Shown: positions 11,821 to 22,445 of the stretch, piece by piece
Layout: every line of letters begins with the position of its first letter
Position numbering within the stretch: the first letter of the stretch is position 1
Position numbers and translations under genes: made by a program
The notes under the pieces: generated by a model
What the model saw: the letters and a program-made list of their open reading frames with translations, nothing else
Told to the model about the DNA's origin: nothing
The model's database searches: none
Origin: Simmondsia chinensis
Lineage: Eukaryota; Streptophyta; Magnoliopsida; Caryophyllales; Simmondsiaceae
Direction: 5' to 3'
NCBI GenBank assembly: GCA_018398585.1
Contig: JAGTTD010000001.1
Location: 23,115,438 to 23,179,437, forward strand
Length of the DNA stretch: 64,000 nt

Positions 11821-12640
11821 GCATTCTAATCGATTTTTTATCCAGGTGATTAAAGATGATTATATTCACCAATGGGTGTGCTACAAGAGGAATCCCACTA
11901 AATGAAAGGATGAAAAGTCGCTCTACTATAAAGATAGAAGCAACTTGAGTTGCAAGCAACGAGAAAACTAGCTAGCTGATTTGAAATAGTTGGTTATGCA
12001 GATCGGCTTACAAAAAGGCCAATGAGCCTATGTTATATAATCATTGAGGGGAGTAGGACTGAAGCCCATAAAATTAATCACCACAGTGGAAACCCATTTT
12101 CAGAGGTATGGCGATTCCATGAATGAGGTTCAACAGGTAATAACGAAAATGATGAGTGGTTGAAAGAGCATTAAGCATATCATTTACAGCGGGGTATTTC
12201 CCAAGTCACATTCCTAAGGTGAAGTGTTCTTTACTGTGATGTTTAAGGCGGAGTTTCTATACTCTAAATGAACCCAAAGGTATGTTATTAGCGGGGTGTT
12301 GATCACATATCATCCTTGGAGGGTTTACCTACGTGAGTGTGGTGGCGGGGTTGCCGTTGTGGGAAATGGGCTATTCCCTAATGACACTCATGAGACAGGA
12401 TTTCGTGCGCATGACTGTAACACACCCCACCAATAGAACCTGACAATTACCTGCATTCTGTGTGTGGGATGGGTCTAGACCTGATTACAATTGACCTAGT
12501 TCAAATCATTTATGCTACTGTAGTTTCTTCAGGTTCAAGCTCATAACACTAAGCTTTGGTTCAAACCCGAAAGATACCTACATGTATTAACGAAATACAT
12601 TGCTTATAGAGTCTTATAATTTTTAAATCTTGCAGGGGAT
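11821..12640 (+). pseudogene. Probable pol tail and 3' noncoding region of Copia element C
   Basis: A plus-strand reading near 11990-12115 contains YADRLTKRPMS, resembling the ADxLTK motif at the end of Copia RNase H. It is followed by HHSGNPFSEV, similar to the extreme C-terminus of some Copia polyproteins. The rest to 12640 is noncoding. It is directly followed by a purine stretch (GCAGGGGAT, 12632-12640) and an LTR, which fits a plus-strand 3' end. No other pol domain is readable. Confidence 0.5.
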
Positions 12641-13418
12641 TGTTGGAAAAAAAAAATAATGATTTTTATGTGTTTGATTTAAAAATTATTTATTTATGTG
12701 TTTGGAAAAAGAATATTTTAATTATTATTTTTTACAATTGAAAATATTAAAGTTCTGAAAATAAATAAAAACTTAGGATATTGTGTTTGTTGGTGAAATC
12801 ACGTTGATGACATGGAAAAGATAATCTCTAGAAATACTAAATAAAGAAAATAAAGAAAATGATTTACACATTATGGCCCTTAACTAGCAATCAGGTATAG
12901 AGTTGGACTGATTTGTGGTGATTTCTTTGATAAAATCTTTCTTGTATTTTTTCTATAAATAGGCAGACAAGATGAATAACTGGGGGTACTAAAAAAAATT
13001 TTCGATCTTCTTTTCATACTTCTTCTCCCCCAATTTTCTTCTGAAAATATGAGCTCTGGTAATTAAGGTTCAGGGGCCTTATATTGCCGCACAAATTGAG
13101 GCTCAACGGGTTGTTGAATCCTGAGAAAGGAGTGCGCTTAACTGAAAGTTATACTTGTGCAAGAGGGGCGTTTCCTTTCTAGGAAGAGCGTTCTCACGTG
13201 CCTCAATCCAAAGATATGTTTTTCTCTAAACCTTTTCCTATTTAATTAGTCTTCCATATGTCGTTGTTTATACTAGATTGTATGATTTAATAAAATTCAT
13301 GTTCTATATTTTTATCTCGTTATGATGTTGTATTATTCATGTTTTAGATTGATGTAATGTCTTTCATGTAAATGTTTAATAATTGTTTGATGTATATTAC
13401 GGAAAATATTTTCCAACA
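12641..13418 (+). repeat. LTR of Copia element C (778 bp)
   Basis: The ends are TGTTGGAAAA and TTTTCCAACA, a perfect 10-bp terminal inverted repeat. The upstream neighbour is a polypurine-like tract and no primer site follows, so it is a 3' LTR or a solo LTR. A TATA box (TATAAATAG) lies at 12954-12962, about 310 bp in, fitting the U3/R boundary. The next five bases, TCTTA, would be the target duplicate. Confidence 0.85.
12954..12962 (+). promoter_or_regulatory. TATA box of LTR C
   Basis: TATAAATAG in the middle of the LTR on the sense strand of the element. It is followed by a pyrimidine-rich leader (TTCTTCTCCCCC, 13019-13030). Confidence 0.6.
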
Positions 13419-13816
13419 TCTTAAACTTCAAAAATATGGTTTTCTAATTGACGCATATTATCATATTAGCAGTTTTGTGTGATGCAAGGTTTAGTTTTAT
13501 GTTTTTTAAAACACACGTTTATAACATGTTATTGTTTTTCAACAAAATTTACCATTTATAATGCACAAAATGTATTGCCTTGACGTTAGGGGATTGTCAC
13601 ATTAGCCTTTTGTAACATATTTTTTAGCCTAATGTGACAATTCTTGATAGTGTTGCCATAAGTTTATATGTAATGTGACAGTTTCAGAAAAGCTTTGGGT
13701 AATAGATATATGAAATCTATTGCTTGATAGCCATAGGTAAAAGATTTGACCTAGTGAAACAATTATGAGCTCAATGCAACTATTTTGTATTAGAGCTAAT
13801 ATTTTATGTCCATGTA
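13419..13816. other. AT-rich stretch between LTR C and element K
   Basis: No coding sequence or element end was recognised. The minus-strand ORF over 13629-13883 runs across the K border and looks fortuitous. Confidence 0.4.
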
Positions 13817-14745
13817 GGTGTTTGCTCATTTTGTTTGCTTTAGTGTGTGTTTGGTTGCCATAAATACAAAATATAACAAACATGAAAAAGGGACTCTCCT
13901 TGACTTAGGAGCAAGTCTAATTATCGAACCGCACGTGTTTGACTTCAATCAATCACCTCTGTTGAGGTTTGATATTCTTGGTGAATCCGACTTCGGTTTA
14001 TAATTTAAATGTGGATTTTGCACCTGTTCTAATTAAGTAGACTTCAATTATATTTTTTTATTGTTTTCTAGAGTTTAGTAATTGTATAGTAAATAAAAGA
14101 GATATGTACCTGGCTCAAGTGGCAGTTACAGCGACGGAGTAGAGCTCATAAACACCTTTCCTTGTACACTTAAGAGCTAGGAACTAGGATGAAGACAAGT
14201 TCAAGAGCATAACAGTCTACTCACAAGCCCGAGTCCACTTATTTTTAGGCTTGGCACCCTTTAATTATGATAATGCGAATGAGTTAAAGTTTTACATGAT
14301 TTAGATGGAGTGTACCGTATTTAAGTGATTGGACTAGGACCAGCACAATTAAGGTCAAGCCTCAGTTGCCAAAACCTTGAAATGATGACTCAAACCTAAA
14401 TTCACCTAACTAACTAAGCAGTGACACCAGCGTTGAGACCAACGTAATGAAACTCAAAGCCTGGCCGTCAAAGCCTTAAACCAATGACTGAAATCCTAAT
14501 TCATAGATTGTAGGAACATATTTAAAATAAAGAGTTTGTACCTAAAACTTAAGAACTATATTGCCTTAATGAAAGCAAAAAAAGAAGCTATAAGTTATGC
14601 TAAGCTAAGTTAAGTTACGCTACTCCTAAGAAAGGAATCACAAATGTGCTGTAAAGAAAACTTGAAGAAGTTTTATAGTTGGTGCTATACACTTTACAAG
14701 ACAAATAGTGTCTCTTAATTGTAAACCTAAGTTCTAACTACTGTG
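13817..14745 (+). repeat. Left long terminal inverted repeat of K
   Basis: It is the inverted partner of 17622-18609. Similarity starts at GTGTTTGCTC and continues to CTACTGTGC. The two arms differ by many substitutions and small indels, so the element is old. Confidence 0.8.
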
Positions 14746-15799
14746 CATGAAAACCAGGCATATTCATGCCACGTTCAGACTAAATTCTTCTTTTTCGCAC
14801 TGAAATGGCATTGAACTTGCCCCATGTTCATCCGCTTCTTTCTAGATATCCTTGAGGCCCATATTCCTTGATATGTGCTCCAAGAAATTGCTTGAGCTTG
14901 GAATCCACCTTTCTTGCACCCTTCTTATCAAACCCTCGAGCTCGAGCACCCTTTTCCCCCTTATCCTCTCTTGAGAGGCTATTAATAGTGTTTGTTTACT
15001 CATAAAGCAACTGGACTCGAGATGCCATTGTCTCTATCTTTAAAAGCCATTCATGGCTTGAGCATTGCTCCACATGTTAAGCAAATGTCCTTTTACCCTA
15101 AAACTGAGTCATTCGAACTCCCTTCAGTTTGGGGTATAAACAAATGCCCCTTTTTTAGCCATTTGTAATTTCGTATTTCCAACGGGTAAAAATCTGATTG
15201 ACTTCACCCTCAACAGCTGTTGGAAGCTCGAGATAGCGCCGTTTGATGCTTGAACCATCATTGTTTCCACATGTCTATAACTATCCACTGTTGGGGATTT
15301 GATTCTCCACTTTATGCATTGTTCTCTCTTTGTTGTAATCTTCAAGTGCTTAATTTTTCTCTTAAGCCTTGCTTTCTTGCTCATTCTTTGCCTTAAGCAC
15401 TTTTCCTTTAGAAATTTTTACCTTGTCCCATAGAAATGACCCAAATCATTTACTCGGTCTCGACCCAATTCCCCAAGGTTGATAATCTATTGAGTTTTTC
15501 ATGCATTTAATTTAGTCAGATAACTCAGCGGTCCTGGATAGGCTTCCGGTCCCTGTTGACATTACCTCCCTTTAGGAGGACCCTTCTTACATTCCTGAGG
15601 AGAGTCCCTCTTCTGCTTATGAACCATGCATTTTTGTCCATGTCTTTAGCCCTTTAGAAGAGGCACCAAGCTTCGAGGCCATATTTCCTGACACGTCTGA
15701 GTCCCCTTTACTTCATTTTATTTCTGCAGGTTCTTCTTGGGGAGAAAAGCAAGTCCACAAAGAGTTTGCCCCCTTTAAGGGGTGGACTTTCTTAACAAA
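14746..15799. other. Inner left part of K, no recognised gene
   Basis: A lysine-rich minus-strand ORF (15384-15124, 86 codons) is the longest open stretch. It resembles nothing I recognise. It could be an exon or coiled segment of a former cargo gene, but there is no supporting motif. Confidence 0.35.
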
Positions 15800-16985
15800 G
15801 CAACATGCAAACTGGGGTGGACCACTTGATGCTTTGCTACGATGAGAAATGGAAGGATCAACGTATCTTCGAGGGCATTAGACTATCTAAGGTTTCGCCT
15901 AGGTATGACTTCCTAATTATGATAGCCCTCACCTATAGTTGGAAAGTATGTTACAATGCCTTTTTCCTTCTTGAGGGTTCTCTTGGGATTAACCTAGAGA
16001 ATATTGCGGCTCTAACAGGTCCTTCACCTACAGGGTCTGCACTGCCCTTAGACTTTTGAAAGAGGCTAAGGCCTTTGCCTCTTCCTTTTCTAGGCTTCTT
16101 TGCCCATTGGTTATGAAGTCTCCTTTTACTTTTTGCCCATTGGTTATGAAGTCTCCTTTTTCAAGGAACTTCATAACCATGGGCAAGGTTCCATGTAGAA
16201 GATGTCTCGTTTTACTGGTTCTGGTTGAACAAGTTTTTATTTGCTAACTCCTCCAACACCGTTCTTAAATCTTTTAATATGGTGACGATTAACTTGGGCT
16301 TTAGGTCTGGTCCTTTGGCTTTGGGAGCACTGCTTTTGACCTAAGTCTATGGATTCCTTAGGGACATAGTGAAAAACTATCCTTCCAAGTAGGAGGGCCC
16401 CTTTGGCTAGTCCAGTTATGGACTCAAGCCTATTTTCCCCCAGCTTTGCCGTAGAGGACCATTTGTTGCCATAGATGATGCAGTCAGCTGTTAGGGGGAG
16501 GATTATGCATGCATGGAGTTCCTTTTCTCATCAGGGTCATTTGAGTGTTGCGTCGAGGAGTTTTTGGCTTCTCGTGGTAGACTTGGAGGCCAATGGACTC
16601 TCTTTAGGTAGAGGAAGCTTGGCCCTCTCCATTTCAGGAAACTGAACCTAGATCTTGATATCTTAGTTAACACCAACTCTCAGAAATGGCAGGCAATTTG
16701 TGGCATCAAGAGTTCTCTTTGTACCACAAGATGCACCCTGTTGTGGAGTCTTATAGGCTTGGATTTTTTACCAGGAAATTTTAAATGGTCTAGAACATTC
16801 CTTTCCCTAATGTTTGGACCAAGAACCTTTGGTGGGCCAAGAGGACCCCTTTGTAGCTTCCTCAGCTCGAGGAATCCTATGCCTTGCAGGTATGCCCCTT
16901 ATGCCACCTATCACGTTTCACCTTAGTACCAAGTCTATTGGTCCTCCTCGAAGCCCAGAGGCACGAAGCAGTATTTTATTCATTT
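15800..16985 (+). pseudogene. Plant mobile domain (aminotransferase-like) fragment
   Basis: Residue patterns across several frames match the plant mobile domain (PMD) found in MAIN/MAIL1-type proteins and in transposons. SLGINLENIAALTGPSPTG (near 15980-16035) resembles the PMD motif 'lxdVAaLTGLxxxG'. GPLWLVQLWTQAYFPPAL (near 16395-16450) resembles the PMD motif 'GPLWLLQLW'. Between them, LGFRSGPLALGALLL (near 16290-16335) fits the conserved basic-hydrophobic segment. PMD proteins act in the nucleus in transcription and silencing; the transposon copies have unknown function. The reading is broken by stops and frameshifts, including a local duplication at 16101-16160, so no protein is made. The identification rests on motif memory. 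Confidence 0.6.
16101..16185. repeat. 27-bp direct repeat plus inverted third copy
   Basis: TGCCCATTGGTTATGAAGTC starts at 16101 and again at 16134, each followed by TCCTTTT. An inverted copy ending ATAACCATGGGCA lies at 16167-16185. The three can form alternative hairpins. The duplication disrupts the PMD-like frame. Confidence 0.9.
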
Positions 16986-17621
16986 TCTTGAGTCTATATG
17001 CACCTGCTCAAGAGCTATTTAGCCAGCCATGATGAAGTAGACTTTAGCCAGGCTGACTTTGCCAAGTAACCACTACTCTCAATGCTTGAGATACTTTAAT
17101 AGCTCAAGTCACTTGGTGACCTTATAGAGTCTCTAGAGCCACCTGAAGTTTTATAAGGTTGCTCTTGGAGGAGTCCGCTCTTGAAGCTTGTTTACACCCT
17201 AAACTTGAGGGAGTTGGGACGATGTGGTTTGAGGATAAAAGGTATGTTCTTGTCACTTGGGGCTATGCATGAGACTTAAATGGCCTTTAGGAAGAGAAAT
17301 AACGGCATCTAAGGTCCAATTGCTTGGGGAGTTAAAAACCCTTAAACAGTCAACAATCATTCGAGGTGGCGAAGGGGGTAAAAAACACTCGAGCTAGAGT
17401 GACTATTGGAAAGGCTACACGAAAGGTGTTTTCTAGGCTTAACATAGTTATTTGGAGATATATTAAGGAACGTGGGCCTTAAGAATATCTAGAAGAGGAG
17501 GATGGACGTGGGGCATCTAGAAAGACCTCGAGCATGTGTGGTTAAGCACGTCTAAAGCCATTTCATTATGGGAAAAGAAAATGGAGGCAGAACATGGGGA
17601 AGATATACCATTTTTCAGGCT
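16986..17621. other. Inner right part of K, no recognised gene
   Basis: No open frame of note and no recognised motif. Base composition resembles the PMD-like fragment, so it probably belongs to the same captured or ancestral gene. Confidence 0.35.
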
Positions 17622-18609
17622 ACAGCAGTTAGAACTTTTGCATTATAAGTAAGAGACACTGGTGTCAGTGTAAAGTGTCCACACCAACTATAGAAACTTC
17701 TTCAAGTTTTCTTTACAGCACATTTTCGCTTCATTCTTAAAAGTTGCGTAATTTAAATTAGCTTAGACTAGTCCAGCATAGCTTGTGGCTTGCTTTTATT
17801 TCATTAAGGCAATACAATCTCTTGTTTCATGTATGAACTCTCTATTTTAAATATGTTCCCACAATTGACTAGTTAAGATTTGAGTCATTAGGTTAAGGCT
17901 TTCATGGCTAAGCCTCCGGCTTGATTGCGTTGGTCTCAACACTAGTGTCACAGCTTAGTGAGTCAAGTGAATTTAGGTTTGAGTCATTATTTAAGGACTT
18001 TGATGGCCAAGGCTTAACCTTGATTGTGTTGATGTTAATCCAATGATGCAAGTACCATTTGCTGCACCTAAATCTTTCCAAGCTTTAATGCAATTGAGTT
18101 ATTACAAGTTAAGGGTTCCAGGCCTAAATATCTATACACTTGGGCTTGTAAGTGGAATGCTGAGCTCTTAAGCTTGTCTCCATCCCAGTGCCTAGCTTTT
18201 GGGTGTAATAGATAAGGTGTATGTGGGCTCCGCTCCATCACCCCAACTACCACTAGAGTTAGGTCCATATCTGTGGGCTCCGCTTCATCACCCCAACCAC
18301 CACTAGAGCTAGGTCCATATCCTTTTGCATTTTTTTTCAAACCATTGAACCTAAAGACTTTAAAAATATATAACTTAACTCTCCTTAATTAAAGCAAGTG
18401 TAGAATTCATAGTATAATTACAAACCAAAGTCAGATTAACCAAAAGCGTCAACCGTCTCCAATGGTGATTGATTGAGATCAAACATGTGAATTTCATAAA
18501 TTAGACTCGCTCCCAAGTCGCTGCGAGTCCCTTTATTGCATGTTTGTTTGATTTTACACTTATGCCAACCACACGCATACCAAAATAGACAAAAGAGCAA
18601 ACGCACTTT
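17622..18609 (-). repeat. Right long terminal inverted repeat of K
   Basis: It is the inverted partner of 13817-14745. It contains an extra 50-bp tandem duplication (starting GTGGGCTCCGCT at 18223 and 18273) that the left arm lacks, which helps explain the length difference. Confidence 0.8.
18223..18322. repeat. 50-bp tandem duplication inside right TIR of K
   Basis: The two units begin GTGGGCTCCGC at 18223 and 18273 and end AGGTCCATATC. They differ by a few transitions. Confidence 0.85.
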
Positions 18610-18849
18610 TTTGGGACTATGGTGGGAGGCATAATACGAGACTTTATAGTCTTTAGCTTCATCGTGCATTATCATAATGTAGTCTCAGACTATTCACCAA
18701 TGTTCAAAGCTAGAAGTGCTTGCGCTCTCGAGACAGCTTGCGCTCTCGAGACAGATGTGACTGAAGTTTTGGCCTTAATTAGGCCACCACTTCAGCATGC
18801 CTCGTAACAAATTCTAATCTCGTGAGGGCATGAAACTAGTCACAACCGT
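18610..18849. other. Junction between K and Gypsy element D
   Basis: There is no recognised gene. It contains an 18-bp tandem repeat (GCTTGCGCTCTCGAGACA at 18718-18735 and 18736-18753). Confidence 0.5.
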
Positions 18850-21060
18850 GATAACGAAAGCGGAGGTGAGGATGACATCCCAAAAGATGAATGTATTAGG
18901 CTCCATGGGTTTTCTCGAAAGAGTTTTATGGCCATGCTTAAACACCGGCTGGAACACACAAATTGAAGACTTGAACACGCTTTAAGAGAAGTATAAGGAA
19001 AACAACATGCAGAGATAGAACGTGCTCTTGCTGCCCAACGTGAAAACATAGCCACCTTAAACACCATTATTATTGACATTGGGACTTCAATGGATGAAAG
19101 ACTGCACAACAAATGTATAGGGTCTTGGTTGAAATGAATGCAACTTGATCTTCTACAGCTAGCCTCATAGCCAGAGAGATGTGGAAGGGCAAACAATGGT
19201 TGAAGTTAAGCCTATCTTAACAAGACATGCTAAGACCCACAAGGGCTTAGTTCAAGCCGTTAGGGATGACCTAAGACAATAGAGGCTTATCCTTCCTTCC
19301 TCAACCGCTAGTGGGTATCCTCATGATGTTCATTTGAGCTCACAATTGCTGGTGAATTAGGATGCAAACAATGCCCCTGAGAGGATAGCAAACAATACTA
19401 TGGCTAGTTTAGGTGTCATGCACGTGGACCCATGCCTTAGGAATGAAATCGTGACTTATGGAGTTTCCAGACCCTCGAACCAAGGACATACATTGGCTTC
19501 TAGGGACCTCAACACCAACATCCAAGCTATGCTTGCCATTAAAACTGGGGGGTAAGGCCTCATATACCCTCCTCACAAAGGAAAGATCATCTCGAGGCTT
19601 GTGCAAGGTCTGGAGGTTAGTGAACAAGGGAAGGTACCCAACATTGGGGACCAATGTCTTCCTACTAGGCCTCTTGTAGTGTATAGGATTGGGGGAAAAT
19701 TGAATGCATGACACCTCTAGTATTATCCTTTGGGGATAAACTAGTTTAGGGCCACCCAGCAACCATTGAACATTGGGTTACCTTTAGGCATCCCTCCAAC
19801 TCAAGGTTCATTAATCCTTACATATTGACTAACCAACCAGTTGACATAGACCGCCAGGGGGGGGGGGGGGGGGGGGGGGGGGGGGTGGGGGGGTTTGGGT
19901 TGGGGGTTATAATCCTATTTATTCAGGCCAACACCCATTCCCTCATCCGATGGTTATGGGAGCTCAAGGATACCTTGTTGATCCTCCTAAAGACACTTAA
20001 CCCATTGGGGGCCATGGCAAGTGCATAACTATATAATGAGCCTGCCCCTTCAAGACTAGCTAGCTTCCCTCATTCAGTAAATGTACGGGCCACGCCTTAG
20101 ACGGGTCAACAAAGCCCTTTATGTAAGCCGTATTATGATTATAATGATAGGGATTTCCTGTTCCCTGGAGGGTACAAGATACCCGAGTTTATAGGGAACG
20201 TATTTGCACTTGAGCACTTGGCAAGATTTATTTGCCAATGCAAAGAGGCTGCTAATAATTCTTACTTGAAATTATTGCTATTCCCTAGCTATAAGGATTG
20301 CTTTTTAGTGGTACATAAGCCTACCACCTAACTCTATTTACAATTTGGATGACATGGCCATATAGCTTTGGACCTAATTCCTAATAATAGAACTAGGTAC
20401 CTTTATTTGAGACTTGGCTTGAATGAGACAAAATGCAAGAGAATCCTTAAAGGATTATGTTAATTGGGTTAAGAGAGCAAGACTAAAGTGTACAATGAAT
20501 CTCCCTTAATTCGAATATGCTAAGCTGGCCTGCAATGGCTTGGACATTGAATTTAAGAAGAAATTTGAAGGCTCGAACTTCACTAGCCTTCTTAAGCTAG
20601 CAGAATGTGCTACTAGGTACAGGCTATCTAGAAATAAGGAAGCCTCAAGAAAAATAGTGTGTATGGAACTTACATGCACCAGTTAATTGATGAGGAGGAA
20701 ATCCCTTCTTATGAAATTGACGTTACTTAATATGTCAAGGGACATCCTACAATTTGTAATCCTTTGGAGAAGAAGGATATGAGGGCTACGAAGTTTAACG
20801 AATCCTAAAACTTTAGAAAATATTAATTTGACCTCTCAAGAGTTGGCATAATTTTTGATTGGCTCAAGAATAACAATAAAGTTAAAGTCAAATGGGAAAC
20901 ACAAGAAGTTGATCCTAATTCCTTGAGGGGAAAGGTTTATTGCAATTGGCATGAATTCTTCAACCACTAAATAAAGAACTGCAACATCTTTAGGAACTTA
21001 GTCCATAATGCCGTTGAGGCGAGGGAACTTGTTGTCCTTGAAGAAGGAAAAATCGGTGTT
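18850..21060 (+). pseudogene. Gag of Tat-type Gypsy D (broken)
   Basis: Patterns spread over the three plus frames match Tat gag in order: a Glu/Arg-rich N-terminal stretch (RLEH...ALREV, AAQRENIATL, near 18935-19065), GGYKIPEF...LEHLARFICQC (20165-20245), KRARLKC...YAKLACNGLDIEFKKKFEG (20477-20570), and the zinc-finger-like YCNWHEFF..H...NC (20938-20983). The gag of this lineage coats the RNA in cytoplasmic particles. Many stops and frameshifts are present, and a 29-base G run (19857-19885) interrupts the N-terminal half. Confidence 0.75.
19857..19885 (+). repeat. 29-base poly-G run, extended to a G-rich tract to 19907
   Basis: 29 consecutive G are followed by T, seven G, then GGG and GGGGG groups separated by T. 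It interrupts the D gag remnant. It could form G-quadruplexes or be a homopolymer sequencing or assembly error. Confidence 0.95.
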
Positions 21061-22086
21061 GATTCCAAGGTCATGTATAAATGAACATAATTTAAACTGG
21101 AAGCCAAAAGGATCAAAACCAAGCTCCTTCTAACCACTTATGTTGTAATAGGAAAGCAATGGTGTTAAAAGATATCCAGAAGGTAAGAATCACAAATCAT
21201 CTATTTGATAGGTTAGTCGTATACGGAATACTAAGTTTCATGGACCTTGGATGTGAACTTGAGAATGAAATATGTCAGTGGCATATCACAGAGCTTCATC
21301 CTAGAAACAAGTGCACTAGTTTGAAAAACCTCTTGGTGAACCTTTGTGGTAAATTAGCCATCACGATGACTATGGCAGAGGAATTGGCTGTAGAAATAGC
21401 TTGTACCTCAGAAGTGGTTCCTAGCCTCCATGGCCAAGAAAGGGTATCTCAAGACTTGGAAAGTGTCTCTTATGAGGTATGCCTAACTGCTCTAGGATAC
21501 AAATGGTAATGAGGAAACTAAGGCTCCTTCCAGATTATATCCTACCCATGGATCTTCTTATAGAAATCAAGATGCCATTTGAGAAGTCCCCATTTTTTGT
21601 GCAAACTAGGGATTCTTTTCTAAACGCTCAGTTAATCATGAGGACAAGGCATTCCATGAGGAGTCCAAAATATCATGTAATTAGAGTGGAAACTAATCAG
21701 AATCCACAACAACCAGGGTAACAACCCTCGGGTGTATGCCCGAGTAGTGTACATAGGACAAACAAGCTTAATTCAGGGAATGGTGGATCTTCCAAGAGAA
21801 AATTGTTCTATAAAAACACAGCAAAAAGAAGAGCTCAGCTTGACTCTTGGTTGGTCAAGGACCTTCCTGGCAAGGAGCCTAACCATGGGGACATTGAAAT
21901 TGATGGCCTAAAACCCATGGACCATGAGGATCTGAAAAGGAAAGGATTTGTAGGGGCCATAAGGACTGGTAAGGAGCCCCACTGAATTCCAGAAAGATGG
22001 GCAAGTCTCTCATCATCAGAAGGTAATGAATCACAGTGGGATTAATTTGCCAAAGATTCATGGGCTCGAAAGCTATCAGATAATAA
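21061..22086 (+). pseudogene. Gag-protease linker region of D (broken, poorly recognised)
   Basis: Several open plus-strand stretches (21159-21509, 21479-21721, 21803-21985) continue the coding-like composition of D gag. No domain is recognisable. It ends where the LTR of chromovirus E begins. Confidence 0.4.
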
Positions 22087-22430
22087 TGACAATGCAATGA
22101 TTCAATGTGTCCTTGAATCGAAACCTAGGAGCAAGAATGGGAATTGAAGAGAATGATCGAGAAAGAGCATAATAGAAGAGAAGGAAAGATTCTATTTCAT
22201 TGGATAATCTCCAAAAAAGGCAACAACCTCCTTATATTATTACAATGGTGGCAAAGTTGAAAAATATCTAAATATCTAACCCCTTATAACCGACTTTCCC
22301 TCCTCGAATTAACTCGATACAGCAGCCCTTAAGCAATCCAATGCAATACAAGAGTAAAGGATACAACATAAAATGCTAAGTGATATAACAAAACTAATGG
22401 AAACTCTTCCTAACATAGAAATTCATGACA
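22087..22430 (-). repeat. 3' LTR of chromovirus E (344 bp)
   Basis: On the minus strand it starts TGTCATGAATTT right after the polypurine tract and ends CATTGTCA. The TGTCA/TGACA ends form a 5-bp inverted repeat. The length is small, as in Reina-type elements. The candidate target duplicate after it is 22082-22086 (AATAA); the partner is lost with the 5' end. Confidence 0.7.
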
Positions 22431-22445
22431 ATACCCCTCCGTTAA
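22431..22445 (-). other. Polypurine tract of E
   Basis: The minus strand reads AACGGAGGGGTAT directly before the LTR start, a standard plus-strand primer tract. Confidence 0.75.

Larger units (their letters stand above)
13817..18609. mobile_element. DNA transposon K with ~0.9-1 kb terminal inverted repeats (MULE-like) and PMD-like cargo
   Basis: Bases 13817-14745 are the reverse complement of 17622-18609, allowing for divergence and indels. Good matches are the outer ends (GTTTGCTC...), the block around GGGACTC...GAGCAAGTCTAAT (13885 versus 18530), and the inner end with GCTGTAAAGAAAACTTGAAGAAGTTT (14654 versus 17720). About 2.9 kb lies between them, holding a fragment that resembles the plant mobile domain. 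Long inverted repeats and PMD association are known for Mutator-like elements in plants. No transposase is recognisable and I could not see a 9-bp target duplicate, so the superfamily is an inference. A foldback element or an inverted segmental duplication would also explain the arms. Confidence 0.65.

Noticed and set aside
15124..15384. Lysine-rich 86-codon minus-strand ORF as a gene
   Set aside because: There is no recognised domain, no homologous frame in the surroundings and no promoter context. It is kept only as a note in the inner K region.
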